Shown here: positions 19,561-28,819 of the stretch, piece after piece
Layout of the letters: each line of letters opens with the position of its first letter
Position numbering within the stretch: the first letter of the stretch is position 1
NCBI RefSeq assembly: GCF_001399675.1
Contig: NZ_LJCO01000047.1
Coordinates: 1 to 64,000, forward strand
Length of the DNA: 64,000 nt
Direction: 5' to 3'
Source of the DNA: Paenalicyclobacillus ferrooxydans
Lineage (GTDB): Bacteria > Bacillota > Bacilli > Alicyclobacillales > Alicyclobacillaceae
Program-made: the position numbers and the translations under genes
The notes under the pieces: generated by a model
Told to the model about the DNA's origin: nothing
The model's input: only the letters and a program-made list of their open reading frames with translations
The model's database searches: none

Positions 19561-21690
19561 ATGGGGGCTTTATCGTTGGCAAAACGCGGTGTATCGATTG
19601 ATGATCTGTATGGGTTTGAGTTGGTAGGAAACCCTTCGGTGGCCCCGAACGGCGAGCAGGTCGTATATGAACAGACAACAGTAAACCGGAAAACGGATGA
19701 ATATGAGACACAACTGTTTATTTCTTCTGTTGCTGGTGGGAAGCGTTCTCAATTGACCTCTTCCGGGACACGAAACTACGGTGCAACTTGGTCTCCTGAT
19801 GGACAATCTCTCGCATTCCTATCAAATCGTAACGGGGGTACGCCGCAGGCCTTCATCCTGCCATTAGCTGGCGGTGAAGCACGGCAACTGACCCGGTTCA
19901 AGAATGGCATCAGCTCTTTGGTATGGACTCCAGACGGTCAGAAACTGGTGGGCTTGACTGCGGTCGCGATTGGCGGGACCATCGAAGCCTTCGAAGCTGA
20001 CATGTCAGCCAAGGACTGCGAGGAAGCAACCCAGAAGGTCCAGAAAGAGTGGGCCGAAGGGCCGAAACGCTACGACCGTTTGTACTACAAGATGGACGGC
20101 GCAGGCATGTCCAAGCACCGCGAAAGCCAGTTGGTTGTCGTCGACGTGGAGACAGGGGAGTTCACACAACTGACAGACGGTCCACACAGTGTCAGCGGCC
20201 CTGCTGTGTCCCCGGACAGCAAGTATGTCGCATTTGCGTCGAATCGTCGCGATCACAAAGACACTGACCCAGAGCGTCACTCGGACATCTACCGCGTGGC
20301 AATCACAGGCGGAGAGCTCGAACTGCTTTGCGATGATACCATTGGTTACAACCCATCGTACTCGCCGGACGGATCAACCATTGCATTTTATGGGAATAAG
20401 AACGAGTTTGAATCTGCAACCCATACTGACATTTACACGATTCCTGCAACAGGCGGCGCAGGTGTAAACTTGACCTCAGAATTCCCGGACACTATCATGG
20501 ACGCTGTCCTGAGCGACACCCATCCTGACGTGCGTGGGGCCGGTCCAAAATGGAGTGCAGATGGAAAGCATCTCTACGCACTCTCATCCCGTGATGGCCG
20601 GACTGAACTGGTTCGTTTCAGCGCAGGCGGAAACGGCAGTGAGGCAAAGGTGCTCATCGGCGGTGATCGGCAGGTTTATGGTTTTGACTTTGCCGATCCG
20701 GCGACCGTTACCATTGCTTACGCCACACAGACGCATCCCGGCAAGGTCGCAACCGTTCACCCTGTTGAAGGCGAGGCACAGGCGCGCCATTTCCGTGCCG
20801 TCACCGAGTCGATGGGCAGCAAACCGGTAGCTTTCTTTCCGGCAAGCGAGACACGCCTCGACAATGCGTGCGACGCACTGTTTGAAGAAGTGGAGACCAT
20901 CCAGCCAGAGCGCTTTGAGTTCCGCTCACAGGATGACTGGGTTGTCGAAGGTTGGGTCATGAAGCCTTTCAACTACGAAGAGGGTCACAAATACCCTGTG
21001 ATTCTCGACATTCACGGCGGCCCGCAACTCCAGTATGGATATGGATTTTTCCACGAGATGCAATGGTTTGCGAGCCAAGGTTACGCAGTGCTGTTTATGA
21101 ACCCGCGCGGAAGCATGGGGTATGGCCAGGAATTTGTGAACGCGGTTCGTCACCATTACGGTGAGGGCGACGCGGCTGACGTGTTGAACAGCGTCGATGC
21201 AGCTGTGGCACAGTTTGATTTCCTCGACGGCAAACGCGTTGGCGTCACAGGCGGCAGCTACGGAGGATTCATGACCAACTGGATCGTCGGTCATACAGAC
21301 AGGTTCTTTGCAGCGGTTTCCCAACGTTCGATTTCAAACTGGTTCTCGTTCTACGGGGTCAGTGATATCGGCCCGCTGTTTGTTGAAGCACAACTTGGCG
21401 GAGACATCTTTACTGAACCAGAGAAGCTGTGGAGGATGTCCCCGCTTGCCTACGCACCACAGGTGAAGACACCGCTGTTGCTTTTGCATTCGGAAAACGA
21501 CCTGCGTTGCCCTATCGAGCAGGCAGAACAGTTCTACACGGCCATCAAGCGTCGCGGCGGGGAAGTCGAATTGTTCCGCATTCCAAACGCCAGCCATGGA
21601 CTGTCCAGAAATGGGAAGCCTAAACTTCGCCAAGAACGTTTGCAGGCAATTTTCAACTATATCAACGACCGCCTGCCAAGCGAAGAGTAA
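19561..21690 (+). CDS. S9 family serine peptidase (acylaminoacyl-peptidase / prolyl oligopeptidase type)
   Basis: 709 residues. The N-terminal 430 residues form a seven-bladed beta-propeller with TolB-like repeats (SPDGQSLAFLSNR, SPDSKYVAFASNR, SPDGSTIAFYGNK). The C-terminal alpha/beta hydrolase has the oxyanion block DIHGGPQLQYGYG, nucleophile Ser in GGSYGGFMTNW, Asp in LLLHSENDLRCP and His in NASHGLSRNG. It removes short or acylated peptides in the cytoplasm. The start is not firmly supported: ATG 19561 has no good ribosome site, and TTG 19576 (MAKRGVSIDDLY) sits behind GGGGG. The YqkK-like gene follows after 25 nt. Confidence 0.92.
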   Translation: MGALSLAKRGVSIDDLYGFELVGNPSVAPNGEQVVYEQTTVNRKTDEYETQLFISSVAGGKRSQLTSSGTRNYGATWSPDGQSLAFLSNRNGGTPQAFILPLAGGEARQLTRFKNGISSLVWTPDGQKLVGLTAVAIGGTIEAFEADMSAKDCEEATQKVQKEWAEGPKRYDRLYYKMDGAGMSKHRESQLVVVDVETGEFTQLTDGPHSVSGPAVSPDSKYVAFASNRRDHKDTDPERHSDIYRVAITGGELELLCDDTIGYNPSYSPDGSTIAFYGNKNEFESATHTDIYTIPATGGAGVNLTSEFPDTIMDAVLSDTHPDVRGAGPKWSADGKHLYALSSRDGRTELVRFSAGGNGSEAKVLIGGDRQVYGFDFADPATVTIAYATQTHPGKVATVHPVEGEAQARHFRAVTESMGSKPVAFFPASETRLDNACDALFEEVETIQPERFEFRSQDDWVVEGWVMKPFNYEEGHKYPVILDIHGGPQLQYGYGFFHEMQWFASQGYAVLFMNPRGSMGYGQEFVNAVRHHYGEGDAADVLNSVDAAVAQFDFLDGKRVGVTGGSYGGFMTNWIVGHTDRFFAAVSQRSISNWFSFYGVSDIGPLFVEAQLGGDIFTEPEKLWRMSPLAYAPQVKTPLLLLHSENDLRCPIEQAEQFYTAIKRRGGEVELFRIPNASHGLSRNGKPKLRQERLQAIFNYINDRLPSEE

Positions 21691-21715
21691 TAGAGCCCCA
21701 AAGGGGGGAATTGCG

Positions 21716-22171
21716 TTGAGTTCTAAAAAAAGAAAGCACACAGCCTCAGTTGAAGACGGGCGAGACAAGCCAGACTTTGCTGCAGATTGGTTTGGCAACG
21801 ACGAGCGCCGACAACGCGCTGAAGCCCGTAAGCAGGGAGCGAAGGATAAGGACAAAGATTCCGACGCCCAAGCAACCCTTGCTCAAGCTTTAAAGGGTGA
21901 TATGGCCGATAAGCTGAAGCAAATGAAGGCCTCACTCGAAGAAGAAGCGGCGCAAAAGGAAGCCCGTGCAAAGCAGGGGCAGGTAAAACCAAGGGCGGCT
22001 GCGGGTTCGGCCGCGAAGCATCGTACGGGTCAACGTCGGCATGACGACGGAACTGAAAGCGACGAGGCGGAATCGTTTGCCGAGTTGTTCAACCCGATGC
22101 CTGCAGATGAGGAATCGTTTGAGAGACTGCTCGATGACTCAAAGCTGGATTGGCGTTCCTTCAAGGAGTAA
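21716..22171 (+). CDS. YqkK-like (DUF3886) family protein
   Basis: 151 residues from TTG 21716, behind AAGGGGGG. Mostly charged and probably disordered or coiled coil. The segment TLAQALKGDMADKLKQMKAS, the Glu/Ala/Lys-rich helix after it, and the C-terminal SFERLLDDSKLDWRSFKE resemble Bacillus YqkK, whose members end in a similar SF..LL..SDLDW..FK block. Function unknown in the family. Probably co-transcribed with the peptidase. Confidence 0.68.
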   Translation: MSSKKRKHTASVEDGRDKPDFAADWFGNDERRQRAEARKQGAKDKDKDSDAQATLAQALKGDMADKLKQMKASLEEEAAQKEARAKQGQVKPRAAAGSAAKHRTGQRRHDDGTESDEAESFAELFNPMPADEESFERLLDDSKLDWRSFKE

Positions 22172-22244
22172 TGAAGCAGGCGAGATTGCTGCGCTGGATA
22201 ACGGGCTGAGGCTAGTCAGCCGGGATTCAACTTGTGTGAGTGTC

Positions 22245-22273
22245 AATGCGGGGAGCGAGGTACTCCCCGCATT
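22245..22273 (+). terminator. Strong hairpin upstream of the methionine gamma-lyase type gene
   Basis: Perfect 11-bp stem AATGCGGGGAG / CTCCCCGCATT with loop CGAGGTA. The tail GCTTCACGC is not U-rich. It may end the yqkK-like transcript imperfectly or protect the 5' end of the downstream mRNA. No SAM or T-box riboswitch features are visible around it. Confidence 0.6.
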
Positions 22274-22324
22274 GCTTCACGCATACCATGTCAAAGGCAT
22301 AACGAGATCTGGGAGGCGTTTAGA

Positions 22325-23515
22325 ATGGCACGGTCACTCGACACTCGTTTGATTCATCAACCCGATTCTGTTCCAGGAAGCAGACCGTTTGGCAGCGTGA
22401 CTCCACCGATTTTCCAAACCTCAACGTTTACGTTTGATACGGCTGAGCAAGGTCGTGCTCGCTTTGCTGGAGAAGAAAGCGGTTACATCTATTCGCGGCT
22501 TGGAAATCCGACGACTCGGTTGCTGGAAGCCGCTATTGCCGACCTCGAAGGGGCTGAAGAGGGGCTTGCCTTTGGCAGCGGTATGGCAGCCATCTCAGCA
22601 GTACTTATAGGCTTAGTAGAGTCTGGTGATCACATTCTTGCTTCACGCGGCCTCTATGGTTGCACCTTTGGCTTACTTGAGATGCTTCAGAGCAAGTTTC
22701 ATGTTTCGTTCAGCCTTGCCGATCTCGGTGACGAGGCCGCCGTTCGGGAGGCGATACGCCCAAACACCAAGGTTGTGTACGTCGAGACACCAGTGAATCC
22801 AACGATGGAACTCGTCGATCTTGAAGCGTGCGCTCGTGTGGCGCATGAGTTCGGCGCTAAGTTAGTCGTGGATAATACGTTTGCCACGCCTGTCCTTCAG
22901 CGCCCGATTGAATTAGGTGCTGATTTCGTCGTTCACAGTGCAACGAAGTACCTAGGCGGTCACGGGGATGTGATTCTCGGACTTGCGGTGGGCCCGAAGG
23001 ACTTGATGGATGAAATCCACATGCACACGCAAAAGGATATCGGCGGGATCGCCGCTCCATTTGACGCTTGGTTGGTGTTGCGGGGGATGAAGACACTCTC
23101 CCTCAGAATGGATCGGCATGTGGAAAACGCACTTGAGATTGCTTCAAGACTTGCACGTCATCCTGTTGTGGAGTCTGTGTATTATCCAGGACTTGCAGGC
23201 TATAAACAAAGAGACCTCTATCTGCGCCAGATGTCCGGCGGGGGCGGCGTGATTGGCTTCATTGTGAAAGGCGGGTTGTCTGCGGGAATGAATATGATGA
23301 ACCGTCTTGAGCTTTGCGAACGGGCAGTGTCCCTTGGCGAGACACATACGCTGGTTGAGCACCCGGCGAGCATGACTCACACGGTTGTTCCGCCCGAAGT
23401 GCGGCAGGCGATGGGGATCGACGATGGACTCATTCGACTGTCGACCGGCCTCGAGGATGTGGATGATATCTGGAATGATTTGAATCAGGCCCTCTGCAGC
23501 GTCGACGGCATGTAG
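22325..23515 (+). CDS. Trans-sulfuration PLP enzyme, probable methionine gamma-lyase
   Basis: 396 residues from ATG 22325, behind GGGAGG. It is a Cys/Met-metabolism PLP family protein. It has YSRLGNPTTRLLEAA, GSGMAAISAV, the PLP Lys in VHSATKYLGGHGDV, and EHPASMTHTVVPPE near the C-terminus. The segment RGLYGCTFGLLEML contains the YGCTF Cys typical of methionine gamma-lyases, which split methionine into methanethiol, ammonia and 2-oxobutyrate. Cystathionine gamma-synthase or gamma-lyase activity remains possible. It is transcribed alone, between a hairpin and a strong terminator. Confidence 0.88.
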   Translation: MARSLDTRLIHQPDSVPGSRPFGSVTPPIFQTSTFTFDTAEQGRARFAGEESGYIYSRLGNPTTRLLEAAIADLEGAEEGLAFGSGMAAISAVLIGLVESGDHILASRGLYGCTFGLLEMLQSKFHVSFSLADLGDEAAVREAIRPNTKVVYVETPVNPTMELVDLEACARVAHEFGAKLVVDNTFATPVLQRPIELGADFVVHSATKYLGGHGDVILGLAVGPKDLMDEIHMHTQKDIGGIAAPFDAWLVLRGMKTLSLRMDRHVENALEIASRLARHPVVESVYYPGLAGYKQRDLYLRQMSGGGGVIGFIVKGGLSAGMNMMNRLELCERAVSLGETHTLVEHPASMTHTVVPPEVRQAMGIDDGLIRLSTGLEDVDDIWNDLNQALCSVDGM

Positions 23516-23547
23516 GCGTCTCCTGTTCCAGACGAAGGCAAAATGGG

Positions 23548-23586
23548 GGGAGAATTCGCCATCGAATTCTCCCTCTTATTTTTATC
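23548..23586 (+). terminator. Terminator of the methionine gamma-lyase type gene
   Basis: Perfect 11-bp stem GGGAGAATTCG / CGAATTCTCCC with a CCAT loop, followed by TCTTATTTTTAT. Confidence 0.92.
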
Positions 23587-23680
23587 AGCGCAGCAGGAGC
23601 GAAGAACCCCGCAACTTGGCGATAGTCGATCACAGTCTTCTATGCTAAAAGTAAGTATACCGTTCAGGCGAGGTGAGGCT

Positions 23681-23866
23681 GTGGAGTACGTTGAGTCAAA
23701 CATGAATCTTGAATCCCCAGGTCCAAACCAGATATCCACGACGATAAAAGCCACTGTTGCAAGCAGCAAATTCAATCATTTCAAAGACCTGTCAATGGTA
23801 CTTTTGGGGGCTGTCCTTTGGTGCGTATCAGGAACTGTCTGCGCCCTTACGCTTTCGTACGCTTGA
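23681..23866 (+). pseudogene. Possible EamA/DMT transporter remnant (N-terminus only)
   Basis: A 61-codon frame from GTG 23681, behind GAGGTGAGG. The last third reads FKDLSMVLLGAVLWCVSGTV, which resembles the first membrane helix of EamA-type drug/metabolite transporters (LGAxLWGxSGTV). The frame stops after CALTLSYA, where it runs 20 nt into the 3' end of the fumarase/aspartase gene. No further transporter sequence follows. I read this as a truncated transporter, although a genuine 61-residue single-helix protein is possible. Confidence 0.5.
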
Positions 23867-25250
23867 CCACCTGGGACAACGATTTTGTATCCAGCGCCTG
23901 ATTTAACGCCTTTGCATCCACCCCTAGTGCTTCCCCCGATTCTCGCAACGAAATATTGCTCGCCAGTGCCTGCTTGACTACTTTTGCGGCAGTTTCATAA
24001 CCGACCTCGGTGTTGAGCGCTGTGGCTAGTGACAGCGACAGATCCGCGTATCGTTCGCAGCGGGCAGTGTCCGCCGTGATCCCTTTTACGCAGCGCGTGG
24101 AGAAGGCATTCATCCCCGTCGCAAGGATGTGGATTTCATGCAAAAAATTCGCCGCCATCACGGGCATCATGACGTTGAGTTCAAGTTGTCCGGCTCCTCC
24201 TGCGTGCGCGACAGTCGTATCGCATCCTTGGACCTGGAACGCGATCATGTTCAACATCTCGGCCATCACGGGGTTGATTTTCCCGGGCATGATGGATGAG
24301 CCAGGCTGCACAGCAGGAAGTTGAATCTCCGCCAGCCCCGTCCGTGGGCCTGATGATAACAGCCGAAAATCATTGGCGATCCGCTGCAACGCCAGCGCGA
24401 GGCTCCGCAACACCCCGCTCACGAAGACAACCTCATCCGGGTTTTGATTGAAGGTAAACGGATTGCGTGCGATTTGAAAGGGTAGGCCGGTAAACTGTCG
24501 GACGTAGCTAACGCTGACCTCTGCGAATCCTTCCGGGGTGTTAATCCCGGTCCCTACTGCGTTTCCCCCAAGCCCGATCTCGAACAGCGACTGTCCTGCC
24601 TCATCCAACCACTGCTTATGCCGACGAAGGTTATCTGCGTAAGCGCTAAATTCATCCCCGAGTCGAAGTGGAACAGCGTCTTGCAGGTGCGTCCGTCCGG
24701 ATTTCACCACCTCCGCGAATTCGCGAGTCTTGTCATCGAGATCGGCGATGAGATTGTCCAGGGCAGGGTAAAGTTCATGCACCAGGAGCTCCATCCCAGC
24801 GATTTGCATGGCCACGTGGATCGTGTCATTGGTGGACTGCGACATATTCACATGGTCATTTGGATGCACGACAGAGTAGTCCCCGCGCGATTTGCCAAGT
24901 AACTCAGCTGCCCGTGAGGCAATCACCTCGTTGACGTTCATGTTTTGGGACGTCCCGGCGCCTGCCTGATAGACATCGACTTGGAACCAACTGTCAAATT
25001 TTCCGTCGATGACTTCTTGTGCCGCATCGCAAATTGCCGTGGCCTTGTCGTGATCGAGGACGCCGAGTTCTTGGTGTGCTTTGGCAGCGGCCCACTTGAT
25101 AATCGCCTGAGCCCGGATGAAGGGGCGTTGTAACCGTAGACCGCTGATAGGAAAGTTTTCAATTGCACGGGCTGTTTGGGCTCCGTAATACGCCTCGGAT
25201 GGAATCGAGAGTTCGCCGAGGGAGTCGTGAACGGATCGTGAGCTTGTCAT
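23847..25250 (-). CDS. Class II fumarate hydratase / aspartase family lyase (FumC-like)
   Basis: 467 residues. Interconverts fumarate with malate or aspartate. Family blocks are SGRTHLQDAVPLRLGDEFSA, the signature loop GSSIMPGKINPVMAEM, VHPNDHVNMSQSTNDT and LGGNAVGTGINTPEGF. MPGK and THLQDA favour fumarase, while GAGQLELNVMMPVM and LLSSGPRTGLAEI lean to aspartase, so the substrate is not certain. ATG 25250 has AAGGAG about 9 nt upstream, after an in-frame TTG at 25253. The gene is monocistronic, and its 3' end overlaps the transporter remnant. Confidence 0.9.
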   Translation of the reverse strand: MTSSRSVHDSLGELSIPSEAYYGAQTARAIENFPISGLRLQRPFIRAQAIIKWAAAKAHQELGVLDHDKATAICDAAQEVIDGKFDSWFQVDVYQAGAGTSQNMNVNEVIASRAAELLGKSRGDYSVVHPNDHVNMSQSTNDTIHVAMQIAGMELLVHELYPALDNLIADLDDKTREFAEVVKSGRTHLQDAVPLRLGDEFSAYADNLRRHKQWLDEAGQSLFEIGLGGNAVGTGINTPEGFAEVSVSYVRQFTGLPFQIARNPFTFNQNPDEVVFVSGVLRSLALALQRIANDFRLLSSGPRTGLAEIQLPAVQPGSSIMPGKINPVMAEMLNMIAFQVQGCDTTVAHAGGAGQLELNVMMPVMAANFLHEIHILATGMNAFSTRCVKGITADTARCERYADLSLSLATALNTEVGYETAAKVVKQALASNISLRESGEALGVDAKALNQALDTKSLSQVVKRTKA

Positions 25251-25506
25251 CAAACAACACTCCTTACCTAGGGGGCAATGTGATACCGTGTGGGAACTTC
25301 GTTAAGGTGCAACCTTGAGTCACATGGATCTCCCTTCCAAAAGTATACCAATTTCCATCCCATATCATGATTCCAAGGCCGTCACGTGGGGTGCGCGGGT
25401 GCGTCAAACGGTTGGGTATAGGCTTGGCATAGCATTCTACTACCGCTTCCGGTAAGATGATGTGGAAATGTTTGAAGTAGAATCTGCTTGAAAGGGGCGC
25501 AATCAA

Positions 25507-25845
25507 TTGATAGCCGTGCACGCGATCTTAGGTTTTATTACCCTGGCTGTGGCAGCCTTGTTACTGATTTGGAATGGCATTCGACTCTCAAAAGGATGGA
25601 CCTCGCGCAAAAGTTTCTACCAGATCTTGACTGGGCTACTGGACCTGCAGGTGCTGCTTGGGATCATCACGCTTCTGCTGAATCATCGTGGTGGGATATG
25701 GCTGTTACATCCGTTGTTTATGCTTGCAGCGGTGGCCGTTGCTCACATCTTTACAAAGGATTCCCGCAGACCGGCGCAGCAACTCACGGGTTACATCGGG
25801 GTTCTTGTACTGCTTTTGATCGGCGTCTGGGCTGGCGGGCTGTAG
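25507..25845 (+). CDS. Small integral membrane protein, four helices
   Basis: 112 residues from TTG 25507, behind GAAAGGGGC. Four hydrophobic segments are evident: about residues 1-24 (ILGFITLAVAALLLIW), 40-60 (LLDLQVLLGIITLLL), 65-85 (LLHPLFMLAAVAVAHIF) and 93-112. Topology and size resemble YisL/DUF1516-like proteins, but the resemblance is weak and I leave it unnamed. It is divergent from the fumarase-type gene. Confidence 0.75.
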   Translation: MIAVHAILGFITLAVAALLLIWNGIRLSKGWTSRKSFYQILTGLLDLQVLLGIITLLLNHRGGIWLLHPLFMLAAVAVAHIFTKDSRRPAQQLTGYIGVLVLLLIGVWAGGL

Positions 25846-26076
25846 GTCGTTGTTAAGTGGGTCCGTCGGTCCCAGCGACTTAGCCCAACCTATATGGTGC
25901 CGTCGGGCGCGTTTAAGTCGGTGTCAGCCACTTAAGTCAGCTAATGGAGTGCAGGATGAAGTGGAAGGCTACGCCAACATGCCTGTAATTGTTGCTCGTG
26001 TGTCGACCTGACACCTGGAGCCAAAATCAAAAGGTGCCTTACGGCATCATCGATATAAAGGAGATGAGGACATCCC

Positions 26077-27183
26077 GTGCAGGAAGGAGTTATCGATATA
26101 CATCGGTTGTCCATATTGATTCAGGCGTCCATCAAGGCGGGGCGCTACTTTGCTGCGCGCGTGGGAAGCGATAAACAAGTGACGCAGAAAACGTCAGCAG
26201 CCGATGTTGTCACTGAGGTCGATAAGGCTGCTGAGGAGATCATTCGGGGGCACATTCGCCGCATGGCACCTGACGACGTGGTGCTTGGCGAAGAAGGGAC
26301 GGCCCCGGGGGCAAAGGCTGCAAAGTCCGCACTGGAAGCGGTCTCGGATGCAGCCCATTTATGGATTATCGATCCGATCGACGGAACTACCAACTTCGTC
26401 TCAAAAATTCCATTGTCTGTCGTGTCCTTGGCGTATGCTGCTCAGGGTGAACTCAAGCTTGGGGCTGTGTACGATCCGTACCGTGACGAGCTCTTTTACG
26501 CCGTACGCGGACACGGTGCTTGGAGAGTGCGCGGCGAAGAGGTTTTGAATGTATTCACATCTGATGCGACAGGGCACAGGGTGTCACAGCACGTGGCCGG
26601 GGCTGCCTCAACTGCCGCCGAGGGGACTGCCATCGAAGGGGCTGCCTCAACTGCCGCCGAAGGGACTGCCCAAATCACCAGCGAAGGGACTGTTGCGGGC
26701 AGCACCTCGACCGAACGCTCCCTAACCCCGACCGTTCCTACGCTGACCCCTTCCACGCTGACGCCTTCCAAACTGACAGCATTACCGGGCGAGCGGATGT
26801 CGGCATCATCCATCGGCGAGTTACGAAGATCAGTCATTGCGAGCGGATTTCCAACACGCGCAGACCATCGGGAAGCCTCACTGGTGAATGGCATGGCGAT
26901 TGTGCGCCGGGCAAAGAGCCTGCGGGGATTCGGTGCCGCAGCACTGCATCTGGCGTACGTTGCGGCAGGAAGGATTGAAGGGTTCTGGGAATACGACCTG
27001 AATGCCTGGGACATTGCCGCTGGAGCGCTTCTTGTAGAGGAGGCTGGCGGCGTAATCACAGCCATCGACGGGTCTGCGTACGAACTCGCTGTGCGTAACG
27101 TGGTTGCCTGTGGGCAGGCGGTGTTGGCAGAAGATATCCGAAACACATTGGCAACTCCATATCAACCTGAATCAGTCGAATGA
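26077..27183 (+). CDS. Inositol monophosphatase family protein with repeat insertion
   Basis: 368 residues, about 100 longer than typical SuhB/IMPase proteins. Metal-binding motifs are all present: the Glu in VVLGEEGTAPG, LWIIDPIDGTTNFV (DPIDGT), and near the C-terminus NAWDIAAGALLVEEAGG. It should hydrolyse inositol phosphate or a related sugar or nucleotide phosphate. Between residues about 170 and 245 lies an Ala/Thr/Glu-rich and then Leu-Thr-Pro-rich insertion built from tandem DNA repeats, placed between conserved strands. GTG 26077 follows AAAGGAGATGAGG. The core looks intact, so the enzyme is probably active. Confidence 0.9.
   Translation: MQEGVIDIHRLSILIQASIKAGRYFAARVGSDKQVTQKTSAADVVTEVDKAAEEIIRGHIRRMAPDDVVLGEEGTAPGAKAAKSALEAVSDAAHLWIIDPIDGTTNFVSKIPLSVVSLAYAAQGELKLGAVYDPYRDELFYAVRGHGAWRVRGEEVLNVFTSDATGHRVSQHVAGAASTAAEGTAIEGAASTAAEGTAQITSEGTVAGSTSTERSLTPTVPTLTPSTLTPSKLTALPGERMSASSIGELRRSVIASGFPTRADHREASLVNGMAIVRRAKSLRGFGAAALHLAYVAAGRIEGFWEYDLNAWDIAAGALLVEEAGGVITAIDGSAYELAVRNVVACGQAVLAEDIRNTLATPYQPESVE
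26602..26679 (+). repeat. 39-bp in-frame tandem repeat inside the inositol monophosphatase gene
   Basis: Two near-identical 39-bp units (starting GCTGCCTCAACTGCCGCCGA at 26602 and 26641) encode AASTAAEGTAIEG-type 13-mers. A further degenerate set of CTGACCCCTTCC-like units follows at about 26735-26780, encoding LTPS repeats. Confidence 0.85.
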
Positions 27184-27257
27184 ATCGAATCCGCAGAAGA
27201 CAAATCTAAATAAAGACGTCTTAGGCTAAATCAGAACACGACAAAGGCAGATGAGAA

Positions 27258-28799
27258 ATGATGGGTCAAGAACAAGCTGGGGTAAACCTCGAAGTACAGG
27301 AACGTGCATTAAAGCGGGTTGAAGAGATCAGCAGCTTGCCTGTGTATCGGGACAGAAGGGTGTCACTTGTCACCGATCTGTACCAACTCACGATGATGTA
27401 CGGGTATTTCCGGGCCAACCGGCATCACCAAAGGGTGGTCTTCGATGTATTCTACCGGAACAACCCTTCCGGGAACGGCTACGTGGTTGCTGCCGGATTG
27501 GAACAGGTTGTTTGGTATTTACATCATCTGAGCTTTGGCGAAGAGGAATTAACCTATTTGCGCGGCCTTGGCTTGTTTTCCGAAGAATTTCTCGATATGC
27601 TGCGAGACTTTCGATTTTCAGGCGATGTGTATGCCGTGCCAGAAGGAACCATCGTGTTCCCGAATGAACCGCTCGTCCGGGTAGAAGGGCCAATTTGCGA
27701 GGTCCAACTCCTTGAGTCTGCGATGCTCGCGTTCATCAACCATCAGAGCCTGATCGCGACGAAGGCTCAGCGGATCGTCGATGCCGCAGCAACGGCTCCC
27801 GGGAAAGTCGGCCCTGTCATTGAAATGGGTCTTCGTCGTGCGCAAAACATAGACGCATCGGTATTTGGCGCCCGTGCGGCGTTCATCGGCGGCTGCCAAG
27901 GAACGAGTAACGTTCAGGCTGGCCAGTGTTTCGACATTCCGGTCATGGGAACCATGGGACACAGCTGGATACAAAGTTTCCCATCTGAGTTGGATGCGTT
28001 TCGAGCCTATGCGGACACGTTTCCGGATGCAACAGTGCTGCTGATTGATACCTACGATGTGCTCAAAAGCGGCATCCAAAACGCCATCACCGTGGCGAAA
28101 GAGATGGAAGCACAAGGGCGGAAACTGCTTGGGGTCCGTATCGACAGCGGTGACCTCGCATATTTGTCCAAACATGTTCGCCGCGTCCTCGATGACGCAG
28201 GACTCACTTACGTCGGAATTGTCGCATCGTCCGATCTCGATGAATGGACCATCCGCGACTTGATCATTCAGGGAGCGGCCATCACATCCTGGGGGGTCGG
28301 CACCAAGCTGATTACAAGCTACGATACCCCTGCGCTTGGCGGTGTCTATAAACTTGTCGCCCAAGAGCGGGATGGACAGATGACACCGAGCATCAAAGTT
28401 TCCGAGAATGCGAACAAAGTCACAAACCCAGGTAAGAAAAAGGTGTTACGATTCACAGTGAACGGACATGCCTCAGCGGATTTGATTGCACTTGACCATG
28501 AGACCTTTGATATCTCAAAGCCCCTTGAGCTGTTCGATCCGGTGCACACATATAAACGTAAGGTAATTCGCAATTACGAAGTAGAGGAATTATTAGTCCC
28601 GGTGTATCTTGAAGGGAAGCTCGTTTATGAGCTGCCGAACCTGAAGGACATCAGAAGGCATGTGGAAAGCGGATTGGCCTTGTTTTCAAAAGAAATCCTG
28701 CGACCGATTCAACCGCATATTTATCATGTCGACCTGTCGAAGGCACTGTGGGAATTAAAGCAACGGTTACTTCACGAGTGGCGTCCGGACGAGGCGTAA
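27258..28799 (+). CDS. pncB: Nicotinate phosphoribosyltransferase
   Basis: Converts nicotinate and PRPP to nicotinate mononucleotide in NAD salvage. The 513-residue length fits the long bacterial form. Recognisable blocks are LVTDLYQLTMMYGYFR, FDVFYRNNPSGNGYVVAAGLE, RRAQNIDASVFGARAAFIGG, GTMGHSWIQSFPSELDAF, IDTYDVLKSGIQNAI and GVRIDSGDLAYLSK. Two ATGs lie at 27258 and 27261. The upstream AGATGAGA is a weak ribosome site. It is followed 20 nt later by ispH. Confidence 0.95.
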   Translation: MMGQEQAGVNLEVQERALKRVEEISSLPVYRDRRVSLVTDLYQLTMMYGYFRANRHHQRVVFDVFYRNNPSGNGYVVAAGLEQVVWYLHHLSFGEEELTYLRGLGLFSEEFLDMLRDFRFSGDVYAVPEGTIVFPNEPLVRVEGPICEVQLLESAMLAFINHQSLIATKAQRIVDAAATAPGKVGPVIEMGLRRAQNIDASVFGARAAFIGGCQGTSNVQAGQCFDIPVMGTMGHSWIQSFPSELDAFRAYADTFPDATVLLIDTYDVLKSGIQNAITVAKEMEAQGRKLLGVRIDSGDLAYLSKHVRRVLDDAGLTYVGIVASSDLDEWTIRDLIIQGAAITSWGVGTKLITSYDTPALGGVYKLVAQERDGQMTPSIKVSENANKVTNPGKKKVLRFTVNGHASADLIALDHETFDISKPLELFDPVHTYKRKVIRNYEVEELLVPVYLEGKLVYELPNLKDIRRHVESGLALFSKEILRPIQPHIYHVDLSKALWELKQRLLHEWRPDEA

Positions 28800-28819
28800 C
28801 TTGACAAGGAGTGGTTTTC

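Noticed and set aside
22185-22324. SAM or T-box riboswitch upstream of the methionine gamma-lyase type gene
   Set aside because: Only a single hairpin is present. None of the conserved riboswitch elements or an AGGGUGG-type T-box sequence can be seen.
25264-25521. Minus-strand frame in the region between the fumarase-type gene and the membrane protein gene
   Set aside because: No ribosome site, covers the divergent promoters and has no motif.
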